This document shows positions 19,201 to 28,066 of a stretch of 64,000 nt of DNA, piece after piece. Both the position numbers and the translations under genes were made by a program. Source of the stretch: Pseudofrankia coriaricola (GTDB lineage: Bacteria; Actinomycetota; Actinomycetes; Frankiales; Frankiaceae); contig NZ_MBLO01000257.1 of NCBI RefSeq assembly GCF_001854805.1, positions 1 through 64,000 on the forward strand, given 5' to 3'. A model generated the notes under the pieces. The model was not told the DNA's origin, searched no databases, and worked only from the letters and a program-made list of their open reading frames with translations. Position 1 is the stretch's first letter. Every line of letters begins with the position of its first letter.

Positions 19201-22200
19201 TCAGCTCCCGCCGCCGGCCACGTGCTTCTCCATCAGGTGGGCGATCTGGAGGTGCAGCTTCTCCAAGTCGTCCGCCGCGCAGGCGAGCCGCAGCGCGGTG
19301 CCTAGGTGCTCGGCGGACGTCCCGCCGGCGAGCACCCGCACGGCGGTGGCGAAGCCGCTGGTCGTGAGGTCGCCGAGGGCGACGGCGTTCGTACCGGGGG
19401 CGTAGTGCACGCTGCCGCGGAGCTCGTCGAACTGCGCGGGAACGGTCGCCGCGAGCAGCGACAGACCACGGCGACGCCAGCTGGGCGTGTCTGGGTGTGG
19501 GCGGTCCGCGCCGGGCTGATGGCGTGCCGCGGCCAGCGTCTGGCGGACGTCCATCCAGCGGTACTGGCCGGCGGTCCAGCGGCGGGTGTCGGCGTCGTCC
19601 ATCGGGGCGCCGACGAGGAGCCGCCGGAGGGTGTCCGCGAGTCGGGTGGCGAAGTCGTCCGGGTCGACGTAGCCGCGTAGCAGCCTCGCCCGGGCCGCGA
19701 CCGCCCGGTCGACGGCGTGCGCGAGCAGGCAGTCCCGGGTGCGTTCCGGCAGGGCCAGCAGCTCGTCGCGCAGCGCGGTCACGGGCGCGGGTGGCTGCTG
19801 GCCGATCAGGTGCGCGAGGCCGATGACCTGGTGGGCGGCGACCGCCTCGACCCAGACGACGAGGCGCGGATCCTCGGCCACGTGGGACGCGTCGTTGATC
19901 TGCCAGAGCGTGCAGGCAGTGCTCTGGCAGTCCTGGCCGCAGAGCTCGCTGCGTCGTCCTCCGAGCGGGGCGTCGTCGTAGCGGGCGCCGGCCGGCGTCT
20001 CCCGGCGGGCGCCCGGCGTCATCCGGGTGAGCACCGGGCGGTCCATCCCGTCGACCGCGACCGCGGCCACACCCGGCGGGAGCGACACCACCAGTTCGGA
20101 CTGCTCCTCGCGCAGGTTCATGGTCGCGCCGACGGCCAGCCGGTCCTCGGCCGACGGCAGCCGGTGCATGACCTTCAACGCGGTGTTCTTCAGGACGTCG
20201 GGGAGGATCTTCGACGGGATCTGCTCGACGACGAGCACGCCCTCGCCGTAGGCGCGGATCTCGGCGAGCAGCGATGCGAACAGCTCGACGGCGGCGGCCG
20301 CCGGGCCGTCCTCGACGTTCTTGAGCAGCCGGTGCGCCTCCTCGACGACGAGCACGTGACGCAGCTCGTCGGTCCCGGTGTTGCCCCACCTGACCCGCAG
20401 GTGCTCGACGATCCGGATCAGGACCGCGCCGATGAGGAACGCCTTGTCCTGGTCGTTGGTGATGTCCTCGAGCTCGAACACGACGTTGCGGGTCAGCAGC
20501 TCGGCGATGTCGAGCGGATGGCCGCCCTCGAAGAACCGGCCCGGCCGGCCCTCGCGCAGCGAGCCGATCCGGATGTCGACGAAGCCGCGGACGTTGTCGG
20601 TGATCTCCTTGCCGTAGCCGATGTTCTCGACCACGACCGTGGCGGTGCGTTGCAGGTCGCCGAGTGTCGGGTAGCGCCGGCGCGCTGGTTCCAGTGGCTC
20701 GTCGTCGCGGAAACGCGGCCGGTGCTGCGGGCGCATCCGGTCGGCGATCAGGTCCCAGCCTGCCTCGGTGTAGCAGACGGTCAGCGCTTTGGAGAGCACC
20801 TGCGGGAACGGTTCCTGCGCCTCGAACGCGGCCAGGAACAGCGCGCGGACCAGGTCGATATGGCTCTGCACCGGGAACCCGGGCTCGGGTTCCAGCGGGT
20901 TGAGCCCGGCCGGCGGGGCGTCGTACTGGCCCGGCTTGATCACGAGCACCTCGCTGTGGCCGGCCAGCCGGCCGGCCATCCGGGCATACTCGGCCTTCGC
21001 CGGCTCCAGCACCAGCCACGGCACCGGGTTCGTCGCCCGGGTGAGGGACTCGAGCAGGGAACGGACGGTCTGCGACTTTCCGGAGCCAGTCGCGCCACAC
21101 ACGAAGGCGTGCCGGTTGAGCGTCGAGCGCGGCACCGGCAGCACCCCGGCAGGCGACCATCCGGCGTCGAGCACCTGGCCGAGCACGAACCCGTCGCCGA
21201 GGAAGCCCTTCGCGAAAGGAGAACCGTTCAGGCTCGGCGCCGGCGCCATCGGCGCGGCGGCCGCGAGCGCCCCCTCGGGGGTGACATCGAAAGTATGTGG
21301 GGTGACCAGCATGATCCCCGGCAGCTCGCGGCGCGGCGGCCGGGCGAGCGCGGCGACCAGCTCGCCGCCGGCGCGGAACGGGAACGTCGGCGCGACCCCG
21401 GCGGTCGCCGGCCCGCCGACGACCGCCGGCCCGCCGGCGGGCGTGCCGGGAGCCCGAGCCGGGCCCGGCTGGCCGGCGCCCATGCCCGGGCCCGTCCGGG
21501 CGGCCCCGCCTGAGCCGTCCGGCACGACGGTGACCGGCCTGACCGGGCCGGGATGGCCGGGTGCGCGGGGGAATCCGGCCTGGCCCGTAGGCCCGCTGGC
21601 GAAGGGGGGACGCCCGGTGGTACTCGCGGGTGCCCCCGCCCAGGCACCTCCCGGACCGGCACCGCCCGGACCTGCGTCGACGGCCCGCGGCGCGGTGGCC
21701 GGTCGCGGCGGCTCGGGCGTGCCGAGCGCCTCGGCCAGCGACGTCGGTCGGCCACCCGCCGGGGTGAGCAGGTAGGGGAGGTCGTCGAGGTCACCGGCGC
21801 CGCACAGGAGCGCGCCGGTCAGCCGCGCCTCGGTCCCCGACGGGGCGCCGACGAGCACCCGCACATCCCACATCCCGGTCGCCAGCGAGCGGGTGAGCTC
21901 GCGGTAGCGGGCCTCGGCACGTTCCAACTCGAGGCGGGCGTGCTCGTCACGGTCCCGCTGGCGCAGGAACGGGATCATACGCAGCAGGTCACGGCGGTCG
22001 GTGTCGACGACACCCGTCGGCACCGGCTGCGCGATCACTAGCCAGGCATAGGCACCGGGCAGGTGAGCAGCGTAGTCGTCGAACGAGCCGTGGCGCGCCG
22101 GGCCGTGGTCGTCCCGACCGCTACCGCCCGCGCCGCCCGCCGCCCACAGCGCGTCGGCAGTCCCCTCGCAGCGCAACCAGCTCGGAAAGACCGTCAGCGC

Positions 22201-22566
22201 CGTAATGACGTCGCCGGTGTCGACCGGTACGCCGGTGCTGCCCGGTGGGTACAGCACCGGCGGCGCCGGACCGTCCGCGGCCGGACCCGCGGTGGACCGC
22301 GCCGGCGGGAAGTAGGGGCTGCCGCCGACAAGGACCCGCAGGTGTGGATCGCCCGGGACCCGTACCCAGGCGACCGCGATTGCGGGCGTGCCCGCGCCGC
22401 CCGCGTCGGCATGGTCCCCGCCGCCGTCGGCGTCGCCGGTCAGGTCGGCGTGCGCCGCGATGAGCGCGGCGAACAGCTGGGCCGGCGCCGGGTCAGGCCG
22501 GGCCGCCGGTTCCGGCGGGCGAGGAGCGGAGAGCAGCCGGTGGAAACGGAACCCTTCCAACATCAT
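19201..22566 (-). CDS. HerA/VirB4-type ATPase of the toxin operon
   Basis: A 1121-residue P-loop ATPase. The N-terminal about 470 residues hold a variable domain and a Gly/Pro-rich linker. The ATPase core has Walker A GATGSGKSQT with Lys497, then the HerA-type LVLEPAKAEY, AGLNPLEPEPGFP and Walker B HVLVVEEAHRLL with Glu742/Glu743. A conserved segment GVLVVEQIPSKI corresponds to the sensor region that follows. A Cys-containing segment (CGQDCQSTAC) and an alpha-helical tail end the protein. HerA/VirB4 relatives are hexameric motors that pump DNA or protein. Here it starts 12 bases after one membrane paralogue and ends 6 bases before the toxin, so its likely cargo is the toxin. All catalytic residues are present, unlike in its two neighbours. 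Confidence 0.85.
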   Translation of the reverse strand: MMLEGFRFHRLLSAPRPPEPAARPDPAPAQLFAALIAAHADLTGDADGGGDHADAGGAGTPAIAVAWVRVPGDPHLRVLVGGSPYFPPARSTAGPAADGPAPPVLYPPGSTGVPVDTGDVITALTVFPSWLRCEGTADALWAAGGAGGSGRDDHGPARHGSFDDYAAHLPGAYAWLVIAQPVPTGVVDTDRRDLLRMIPFLRQRDRDEHARLELERAEARYRELTRSLATGMWDVRVLVGAPSGTEARLTGALLCGAGDLDDLPYLLTPAGGRPTSLAEALGTPEPPRPATAPRAVDAGPGGAGPGGAWAGAPASTTGRPPFASGPTGQAGFPRAPGHPGPVRPVTVVPDGSGGAARTGPGMGAGQPGPARAPGTPAGGPAVVGGPATAGVAPTFPFRAGGELVAALARPPRRELPGIMLVTPHTFDVTPEGALAAAAPMAPAPSLNGSPFAKGFLGDGFVLGQVLDAGWSPAGVLPVPRSTLNRHAFVCGATGSGKSQTVRSLLESLTRATNPVPWLVLEPAKAEYARMAGRLAGHSEVLVIKPGQYDAPPAGLNPLEPEPGFPVQSHIDLVRALFLAAFEAQEPFPQVLSKALTVCYTEAGWDLIADRMRPQHRPRFRDDEPLEPARRRYPTLGDLQRTATVVVENIGYGKEITDNVRGFVDIRIGSLREGRPGRFFEGGHPLDIAELLTRNVVFELEDITNDQDKAFLIGAVLIRIVEHLRVRWGNTGTDELRHVLVVEEAHRLLKNVEDGPAAAAVELFASLLAEIRAYGEGVLVVEQIPSKILPDVLKNTALKVMHRLPSAEDRLAVGATMNLREEQSELVVSLPPGVAAVAVDGMDRPVLTRMTPGARRETPAGARYDDAPLGGRRSELCGQDCQSTACTLWQINDASHVAEDPRLVVWVEAVAAHQVIGLAHLIGQQPPAPVTALRDELLALPERTRDCLLAHAVDRAVAARARLLRGYVDPDDFATRLADTLRRLLVGAPMDDADTRRWTAGQYRWMDVRQTLAAARHQPGADRPHPDTPSWRRRGLSLLAATVPAQFDELRGSVHYAPGTNAVALGDLTTSGFATAVRVLAGGTSAEHLGTALRLACAADDLEKLHLQIAHLMEKHVAGGGS

Positions 22567-22578
22567 TGTCCCCCCGGA

Positions 22579-24693
22579 CTACTGCTGTCCCGGCCAGTTG
22601 TAGGGCTGCTGCGGCTGCTGGTAGGGGTAGCCGCTGGTCCCGCCCGCGGGCGGATAGGCCTGCTGGTAGGGGTTGGGGTAGGTCGGGTGCTGCTGCGGGT
22701 ACCCGGGCGGCTGCTGCTGCTGCTGATAGCCCGACTGCGGCGCCGGGATCTGCTGGGTGGGGGTGGTGCCGCCGACGCTCGAGTTCGGGTCCGCCGGGTT
22801 CGGCCCCGCGGCGATCTCCCTGGGCAGCGGCGCGACCTTGGGCAGCAGGACCAGGCCCGGATTGCAGTCACCGGGGCGGACGCGGCCGGGGCCGCTGCCC
22901 GTGCCGACCAGGATGAACGCCGTCGCCGCCAGGCTCTGCAGCACGGTCGGCTCGACCGTGTAGTCCTTCTCTCGCTGCACCGTGGCGCCCACGCTCTCGT
23001 TCACCGCGTTGGAGACGTTGACGGTGTTCGTCCAGGTCGACGAGTGCGACGTCGTGGTCGAGCTGTTCCAGCTGTCGCCGCTGGACCGCCCGCCAGGCCC
23101 CCAGCCGCGGTTACCACCTTTCCCGAAGCTCTGCGAGGTGCCGTCCTGCTCCCCGTAGCTGTTCGCGAAGCCCTCGGTGAAGCCGGTGCCGACCTGGTTG
23201 GTCAGCTGGGAGAGCACGAACCGGAAGACCTTGCCGATGTGCTCGGCCGCGGTCGCCGCCTCCCGCGAGTTGCCCAGCCGCATGAAGATCGCCGCACTGT
23301 GGCCGGTGCCGATCAGCTTCTCGGCGTCGTCGCTGAGGTTCTTGAACAGCAGGACAAGCCGGACCCTGGAGACCTCCGCCTGGCGGGTCAGCGCGGTCAG
23401 GGTGTCACGGCCGAGATGATCAGTGCCCGCGATCATCACGACGGTGCCGGAGCCAGCCTGGCCGTTGTTGCGCAGCTGGTGCAGCAGCATCTGGACGAGC
23501 ACCCGGTCGGTCAGCAGCTTGCGCCGCCCCGAGCCGCCCCGTCCCGCGCTCGTCGTCGCCAGCACCCGCAGCGTGCCGGCGTCTGGCCACCATTGTGCCG
23601 GTGTGCCCACAGGGGCGCCGGGCTGGGCCGCCGGGTCGTGACCGGCGAGCGTCTCCAGCTCGGTGCGCAGGAAGCTGATCTGATCCGCGGTCCGCTCGCG
23701 CCCGCCGAGGTCGTGCATCCGCTGCTGAAGGGCCGAGACCTCGTACTCGCTGAACACACCCTCATAGATCGCCGAACTCTGGTTGTCCAGGATGCGCAGT
23801 GCGGCGGCGAACCGCGCGAAGGTCAACGGCGCGCTGATCGACGATGCCACCGCCCGCAGGATGTTGAAGTCGATGGCACGAAGGCTGGCGTCGCCACCGC
23901 CGCGGCGGTCCGCGTCGAAGGCGTCGGCGAGCAGCTCGGCCGCCTCCCGCGGGTCCAGCCCTTCGAGTAGGCCGATCCGCTCCAGCGAACCGGGCAGCTC
24001 CCGGACCCCGACAGGCAGGGACGGTGTGGCATTGTTGGCGAACATGACCAGGCCGGCACCGACGCTGAGCTCGCTGAGGTCGAGCAGCAAGACGCCAGAG
24101 CCGCCCGCGAGCAGTGACGCCCCGCCGGTGGCCAGGATGCTGGTCCAGCCGGCGCCGGTGCCCCCGAAGATGTCGACGCGGGGCGGGGCCTCGGGGTCCA
24201 GAGGATAGAACTCCATCGTGGAACTGACCCGGTACTGCTCGGACTGGTCGTGGCTATACAGGCGCCGCTGCCATTCGGCGTATACGGCCTGGAACTCCTG
24301 CTCGCGGCGGGCGACCTCGCCCTGGTAACGCTCGGTGAGACTCTTCACCTGATTATTGATCATCTGGATCGGCGCAAAATACCAGCCGAGCAGTCCAGCG
24401 CCAATGAGGACCGGGAACAGGCCGGCGGCCGACCCGGCCAGCGTCCCCAGGCCGCCCAACAGGATGAGCCCGCCCACGATCAGCTTCCAGATTTTCTGCT
24501 TCAGGAGCATCTTTCGGTACTTCAGCCCGCGCAGGTCGGGCGGTGGCACTGGGATGCGGGCCGGCGGCCGGTTCGCCTCGGGGTGTGGGGTGACCGGGTG
24601 CGGCGGGGCGAACTCCCAGCCCCAGCGCTCATCTTGGCTGAAAATCCTGGTAACGAGCTCCTTGCCGAGTGCCTCTGCTTGTGGCATGGTCAC
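22579..24693 (-). CDS. Membrane protein with degenerate VirD4/HerA-like P-loop domain, paralogue A
   Basis: A 704-residue protein. After about 65 cytoplasmic residues come two hydrophobic segments (residues about 68-110) and a helical stretch. A region then looks like a nucleotide-binding fold: FGGTGAGWTS, where the P-loop Lys is replaced by Trp183, followed by GSGVLLLDLSEL. A later block (VRLVLLFKNLSDDAEKLIGTG, split by FMRLGNSREA) resembles the C-terminal part of coupling-protein ATPases. The tail is Ser/Thr/Asn-rich, then Pro/Gln/Tyr/Gly-rich and disordered. It is 12 bases upstream of the HerA ATPase in one operon. It probably forms the membrane scaffold or pseudo-ATPase ring of the exporter. 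Start GTG 24693, with an in-frame ATG two codons later. Confidence 0.7.
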   Translation of the reverse strand: MTMPQAEALGKELVTRIFSQDERWGWEFAPPHPVTPHPEANRPPARIPVPPPDLRGLKYRKMLLKQKIWKLIVGGLILLGGLGTLAGSAAGLFPVLIGAGLLGWYFAPIQMINNQVKSLTERYQGEVARREQEFQAVYAEWQRRLYSHDQSEQYRVSSTMEFYPLDPEAPPRVDIFGGTGAGWTSILATGGASLLAGGSGVLLLDLSELSVGAGLVMFANNATPSLPVGVRELPGSLERIGLLEGLDPREAAELLADAFDADRRGGGDASLRAIDFNILRAVASSISAPLTFARFAAALRILDNQSSAIYEGVFSEYEVSALQQRMHDLGGRERTADQISFLRTELETLAGHDPAAQPGAPVGTPAQWWPDAGTLRVLATTSAGRGGSGRRKLLTDRVLVQMLLHQLRNNGQAGSGTVVMIAGTDHLGRDTLTALTRQAEVSRVRLVLLFKNLSDDAEKLIGTGHSAAIFMRLGNSREAATAAEHIGKVFRFVLSQLTNQVGTGFTEGFANSYGEQDGTSQSFGKGGNRGWGPGGRSSGDSWNSSTTTSHSSTWTNTVNVSNAVNESVGATVQREKDYTVEPTVLQSLAATAFILVGTGSGPGRVRPGDCNPGLVLLPKVAPLPREIAAGPNPADPNSSVGGTTPTQQIPAPQSGYQQQQQPPGYPQQHPTYPNPYQQAYPPAGGTSGYPYQQPQQPYNWPGQQ

Positions 24694-25082
24694 GCGGTCA
24701 CCTGCCAGTCCCCCGAATGGGCAGTAGGTATATCCCCAGGCATTCCTTTGCCTCTGCCCAGGGTTGTTGTAGATGGAACGTTACATCGACTGCCTTTGGG
24801 TGTGTAAGGGGCCAGTGCGGTCGCGCATGGAGCCAGTCGGCAAGGACGTGGGCAGGAAGACGCGGGCAGGCTGTTCGGCGTGCTCCCGTTAGGCGCGACC
24901 GTTGTCGAAGAACACCGACCCGAATGCCGTGGCCGCGGCCGAGTGCGAGACAGCTGCTCGCAGGAGTGCTGGCAGCTTGGCATCGGGTCCGAATACCCGC
25001 CGAACCTGCCGCAGTAGTCCCGGTGTGCTGTCTCCGACCCGTAGGCACGTGGCTGGGGCAAGTCGTGCATCCGCACTGTCGT

Positions 25083-25262
25083 GTGACGGCCCTGAGGATG
25101 CTGAGGTCGATCGCGCTCTGGGTGGGTCGCACCCCGCGACGTCCGCGTCGAAGGCGTCGGCGATCAACTCGGCGGCGTCGATCAACTCGGCGGCGTCGAT
25201 CGGGTCCAGTCCGGCCAGCGGGCCGAGCGTCTCCAGCGATCGGGTAGCTCCCGGACCTCGGC
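25083..25262 (-). pseudogene. Fragment of a third paralogue of the membrane pseudo-ATPase
   Basis: This stretch is almost identical to 26505-26680 inside the intact paralogue B, for example CCTGAGGATGCTGAGGTCG and TCCAGTCCGGCCAGC. It encodes parts of the block IDAAELLADAFDADR and AIDLSILRAVTR, but these fall in different frames, so a frameshift has broken it. It also carries an 18-bp tandem duplication (25162-25179, 25180-25197). Both ends are cut; the right end stops just before paralogue B's stop codon. It is a decayed partial duplication. The rest of 24694-25082 contains the presumed 5' region of paralogue A and a non-recognised 98-codon minus-strand frame. Confidence 0.75.
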
Positions 25263-25268
25263 CTTGGC

Positions 25269-27350
25269 CTACCGCTGCCGGCCGGGCCAGCCGTACGGCG
25301 GCTGCTGCTGGTGGGGGCCCGTCGGGTAGGCCTGCTGCGGGTAGCCGGGCTGGCCCGGGTAGGCCTGCTGCCCGTAGGGGTTCTGGTAGCCCTGCTGCGG
25401 CGCCGGGATCTGCTGTGCCCCGGCGTTGACGTAGCTCGGCCCGGGGGCGGTCCGGCCGGCGGTGATCTCCCGAGCCTGCCCGGAGACCCGGGGGAGCAGC
25501 ACCACACCGGGGTTGCAGTCGCCGGGGCGGACGCGGGCTTCACCTTCGCCGGTGCCGACCAGGATGAACGCGGTCGGCGCGAGGCTCTGCAGCACGGTTG
25601 GCTCGACGGTGTAGTCCTTCTCGCGCTGCAGGGCCGAGCCGGCGGTGTGCGACATCCCCGCGCTGACGTTCACCGTGTTCGACCACGTCGACGAGTGCGA
25701 CGTCGTGGTCGAGTCGCTCCAGCCGCTGTTTGTGCCGCTCCCGCCCGGGCCGGAGTGCTTCCCGCCGCTCTTGCCCAGGGTGTGCGACGTGCCATCCTGT
25801 TCGCCGTAGGTGTTGCTGAGGCCCTCGTTGAAGTTCCTGCCGATCTGCTCGGTCAGCTGGGAGAGCACGAAGCGGTGGCCCTTGCCGATGTGGTCGGCCG
25901 CGAGCGCAGCCTCCCGGGAGTTGCCCAGGCGCATGAAGATCGTCGCGCTGCCGCCGGTGCCGATCAGCTTCTCCGCGTCGTCGCTGAGGTGCTCGAACAG
26001 CAGAACGAGGCGGATCCGGGCGAGCTCGGCCTGCTTGATCAGTGCCTTCAGGGACTCCCGGCCCACGTGGTCCGCGCCGGCGATGACCAGGGCGTCCTGC
26101 GCGCCGTCCCGGCCGCGGTCCCGCAGCCGGTGCAGCAGTACCTGGATGAGGACGCGGTCGGTGAGGTTCTTGCGCCGGGCGCCGCCGGGGCCCTGGCTTG
26201 TCGTCGCGAGGACCCGCAGGCCCGGCGTCCCCCACCAGGAGGTCTGGGCGCCCGCCAGCTCGGCCAACTCCGCCGGCTCCGCGGGCCGTGCCGCGTCCCG
26301 CCCGGCGAGCGTTTCCAGCTCCGTGCCCAGGAAGCTGGCCTGGTCGGCGATGCGGTCACGCTGGCCGAGGTCGAACATCGCCTGCTGCAGCGCCTGGACC
26401 TCGTAGGCGGCGAACGTGCCTTCGTCGATGGCCGCGCTCTGGTTGTTGATGATGCGCAGCGCCGCGGCGAGCCGGGGAAAGGTCAGCGGCATGCTGATCG
26501 ACCGGGTGACGGCCCTGAGGATGCTGAGGTCGATCGCGCGCAGGGTGGGGTCGCTACCACCGCGACGGTCCGCGTCGAAGGCGTCGGCGAGCAGCTCGGC
26601 GGCGTCGATCGGGTCCAGTCCGGCCAGCGGGCCGAGCGTCTCCAGCGATCGGGGCAGCTCCCGGACCTCGGCGGGCACGCCGGCTCCGTTCGCGACCATC
26701 ACGAGACCGGCGCCCACGGCCAGCTCGCTGAGGTCGACCAGCAGGACGCCGGCCCCGGTGGCGAGCAGGGAGGCGCCACCGGTGGCGAGCAGGCTCGTCC
26801 AGCCGGCGGCGGTGCCGCCGAACACGTCCACCCGCGGCGCCGTCGACGCGTCGAGAGGGTAGAAGTCCAGTCCCGAGGCGATCCGGTCCTGCTCGGCCTC
26901 GTCATGGTGGGCGACCCGCCGCTGCCAGTCGCCGTACACGCGTCGGTAGTCGTCGCGCTGCTGGGCGACCTCGGCGGCGTAGGCGTCCATGATGTTCTTG
27001 AGCTTGGTGTCCGCCGACCGGTAGGGCAGATACCACCAGGCGAAGAACGCGGCGCCGACGAGCAGGCTGAACAGCCCGGCGCCGACGGAGATCCCCAGCA
27101 TGGCGAGCCCACCGAGGACGAAGAGACCGCCGGTGATCGGCTTCCAGATCTTGCTGAGGGAGTCCGTCCTCAGGTGCTCCAGGCCGGCGACATACGGCCC
27201 CGGTGGGTCCACGTAGACCGGCGGCTGGCCGGCCTCCGGGGACGGGGCCGCGTCGTGCGGCGGGGCGAACTCCCAGCCCCAGCGCTCGGCCGGCTCGAAG
27301 AGCCTGGCGAGGAGATCCTCCCTGAGCGCCTCGGCCCGCGGAGTGGTCAC
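25269..27350 (-). CDS. Membrane protein with degenerate VirD4/HerA-like P-loop domain, paralogue B
   Basis: A 693-residue paralogue of the 704-residue neighbour, alike from start (EALREDLLARLF, ERWGWEFAPPH) to tail. It has two transmembrane segments at about residues 67-110. The degenerate P-loop is GGTAAGWTS with Trp184 in place of Lys, followed by GAGVLLVDLSEL. A C-terminal block holds LSDDAEKLIGTG and FMRLGNSREA, then DYTVEPTVLQSL and a GDCNPG motif, before a Pro/Gln/Tyr/Gly-rich tail. It is the first gene of the minus-strand toxin operon. GTG 27350 is preceded by AGGTG. The upstream bases GGCAGGTGACC before the start are shared with paralogue A. Two diverged copies suggest a hetero-oligomeric complex. 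Confidence 0.7.
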   Translation of the reverse strand: MTTPRAEALREDLLARLFEPAERWGWEFAPPHDAAPSPEAGQPPVYVDPPGPYVAGLEHLRTDSLSKIWKPITGGLFVLGGLAMLGISVGAGLFSLLVGAAFFAWWYLPYRSADTKLKNIMDAYAAEVAQQRDDYRRVYGDWQRRVAHHDEAEQDRIASGLDFYPLDASTAPRVDVFGGTAAGWTSLLATGGASLLATGAGVLLVDLSELAVGAGLVMVANGAGVPAEVRELPRSLETLGPLAGLDPIDAAELLADAFDADRRGGSDPTLRAIDLSILRAVTRSISMPLTFPRLAAALRIINNQSAAIDEGTFAAYEVQALQQAMFDLGQRDRIADQASFLGTELETLAGRDAARPAEPAELAELAGAQTSWWGTPGLRVLATTSQGPGGARRKNLTDRVLIQVLLHRLRDRGRDGAQDALVIAGADHVGRESLKALIKQAELARIRLVLLFEHLSDDAEKLIGTGGSATIFMRLGNSREAALAADHIGKGHRFVLSQLTEQIGRNFNEGLSNTYGEQDGTSHTLGKSGGKHSGPGGSGTNSGWSDSTTTSHSSTWSNTVNVSAGMSHTAGSALQREKDYTVEPTVLQSLAPTAFILVGTGEGEARVRPGDCNPGVVLLPRVSGQAREITAGRTAPGPSYVNAGAQQIPAPQQGYQNPYGQQAYPGQPGYPQQAYPTGPHQQQPPYGWPGRQR

Positions 27351-28066
27351 CCGGTCACCTGCCTGTTCCCCGGTGGCAGTCGTTCGCCTTTGCCCATGGC
27401 GCTTATTTTGCCCGCACGTGGGGTCTTGTTGACCTTACCGGACCGTAGATCGGCCGATGTTGCGGGTGTAGGGGATGCCGGCCGTCGCCGCTTGCCCGGG
27501 CGTGGCCGACGGGTTGAGAAAGGGATCATGGTGACCTGGTGAAACGAGGGTGCTCGAGTGGCGCTGGCGCTGTTTGTCGCGATATGTGAAGCCGCCGCGG
27601 CTGTTGGTGTGCATGCTCGTCGGCTGATCATCTTCCCGGTGTGTTTCGTCGCGCGGAGCGCCATGGCTGCCGGTCCGTCCGCTGTGATCCCCGTGTGTCA
27701 TCTTCGGCTTGGTGACGTAGGCGCGGGCGAGTCGGTGCTGTCTCAGCGTGTCTGGTTGCGTATCGTCGGTGACAGATTTTCGTCGAGTTAACGTCGACCG
27801 TGTAGGTTTCCGCAGGCAGCGTCGCTGATGCCGTTCGTGTCGATAGCGCCGCCGGTGCCGTGATACATGGCGCGTGACACATGGGCCGGCGCGTTCGTCC
27901 GGTATCCGGAGCCGTGCCTGGCTGAAGTCGGGCACCTCAGCGAGCGAATTGCCGAGGTGGGAGGCTGGCGGGGAGGACGAGGCCCCGTCCGGGGCGGAAG
28001 GAACGCCGGAAGCGGGACCGGGTGGCTTGCCGGGCCGCCCGTGACTGACGTGAGGGAGTCGCTGGA
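27351..28066. other. Intergenic region upstream of the toxin operon
   Basis: This 716-bp stretch separates the divergent toxin operon and L,D-transpeptidase gene. Its GC content is lower than the surroundings. Short frames exist on both strands, but none has a recognisable domain or ribosome-binding site. It presumably holds both promoters; a TTGACC at 27429-27434 is the only promoter-like element I could pick out. Confidence 0.5.

Noticed and set aside
24889-25185. 98-codon minus-strand gene between the exporter paralogues
   Set aside because: Its start is a frameshifted piece of the paralogue, and the rest has no similarity or signal; treated as part of the decayed copy.
22579-27350. Active FtsK/VirD4 DNA-transfer ATPases
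   Set aside because: Both proteins lack the P-loop lysine, and there is no relaxase, oriT-like region or plasmid gene nearby.
19717-27542. Several 600-740-codon plus-strand frames opposite the toxin-operon ATPase and membrane genes
   Set aside because: Composition is that of antisense shadow, while the minus strand has Walker motifs, membrane segments and paralogy.
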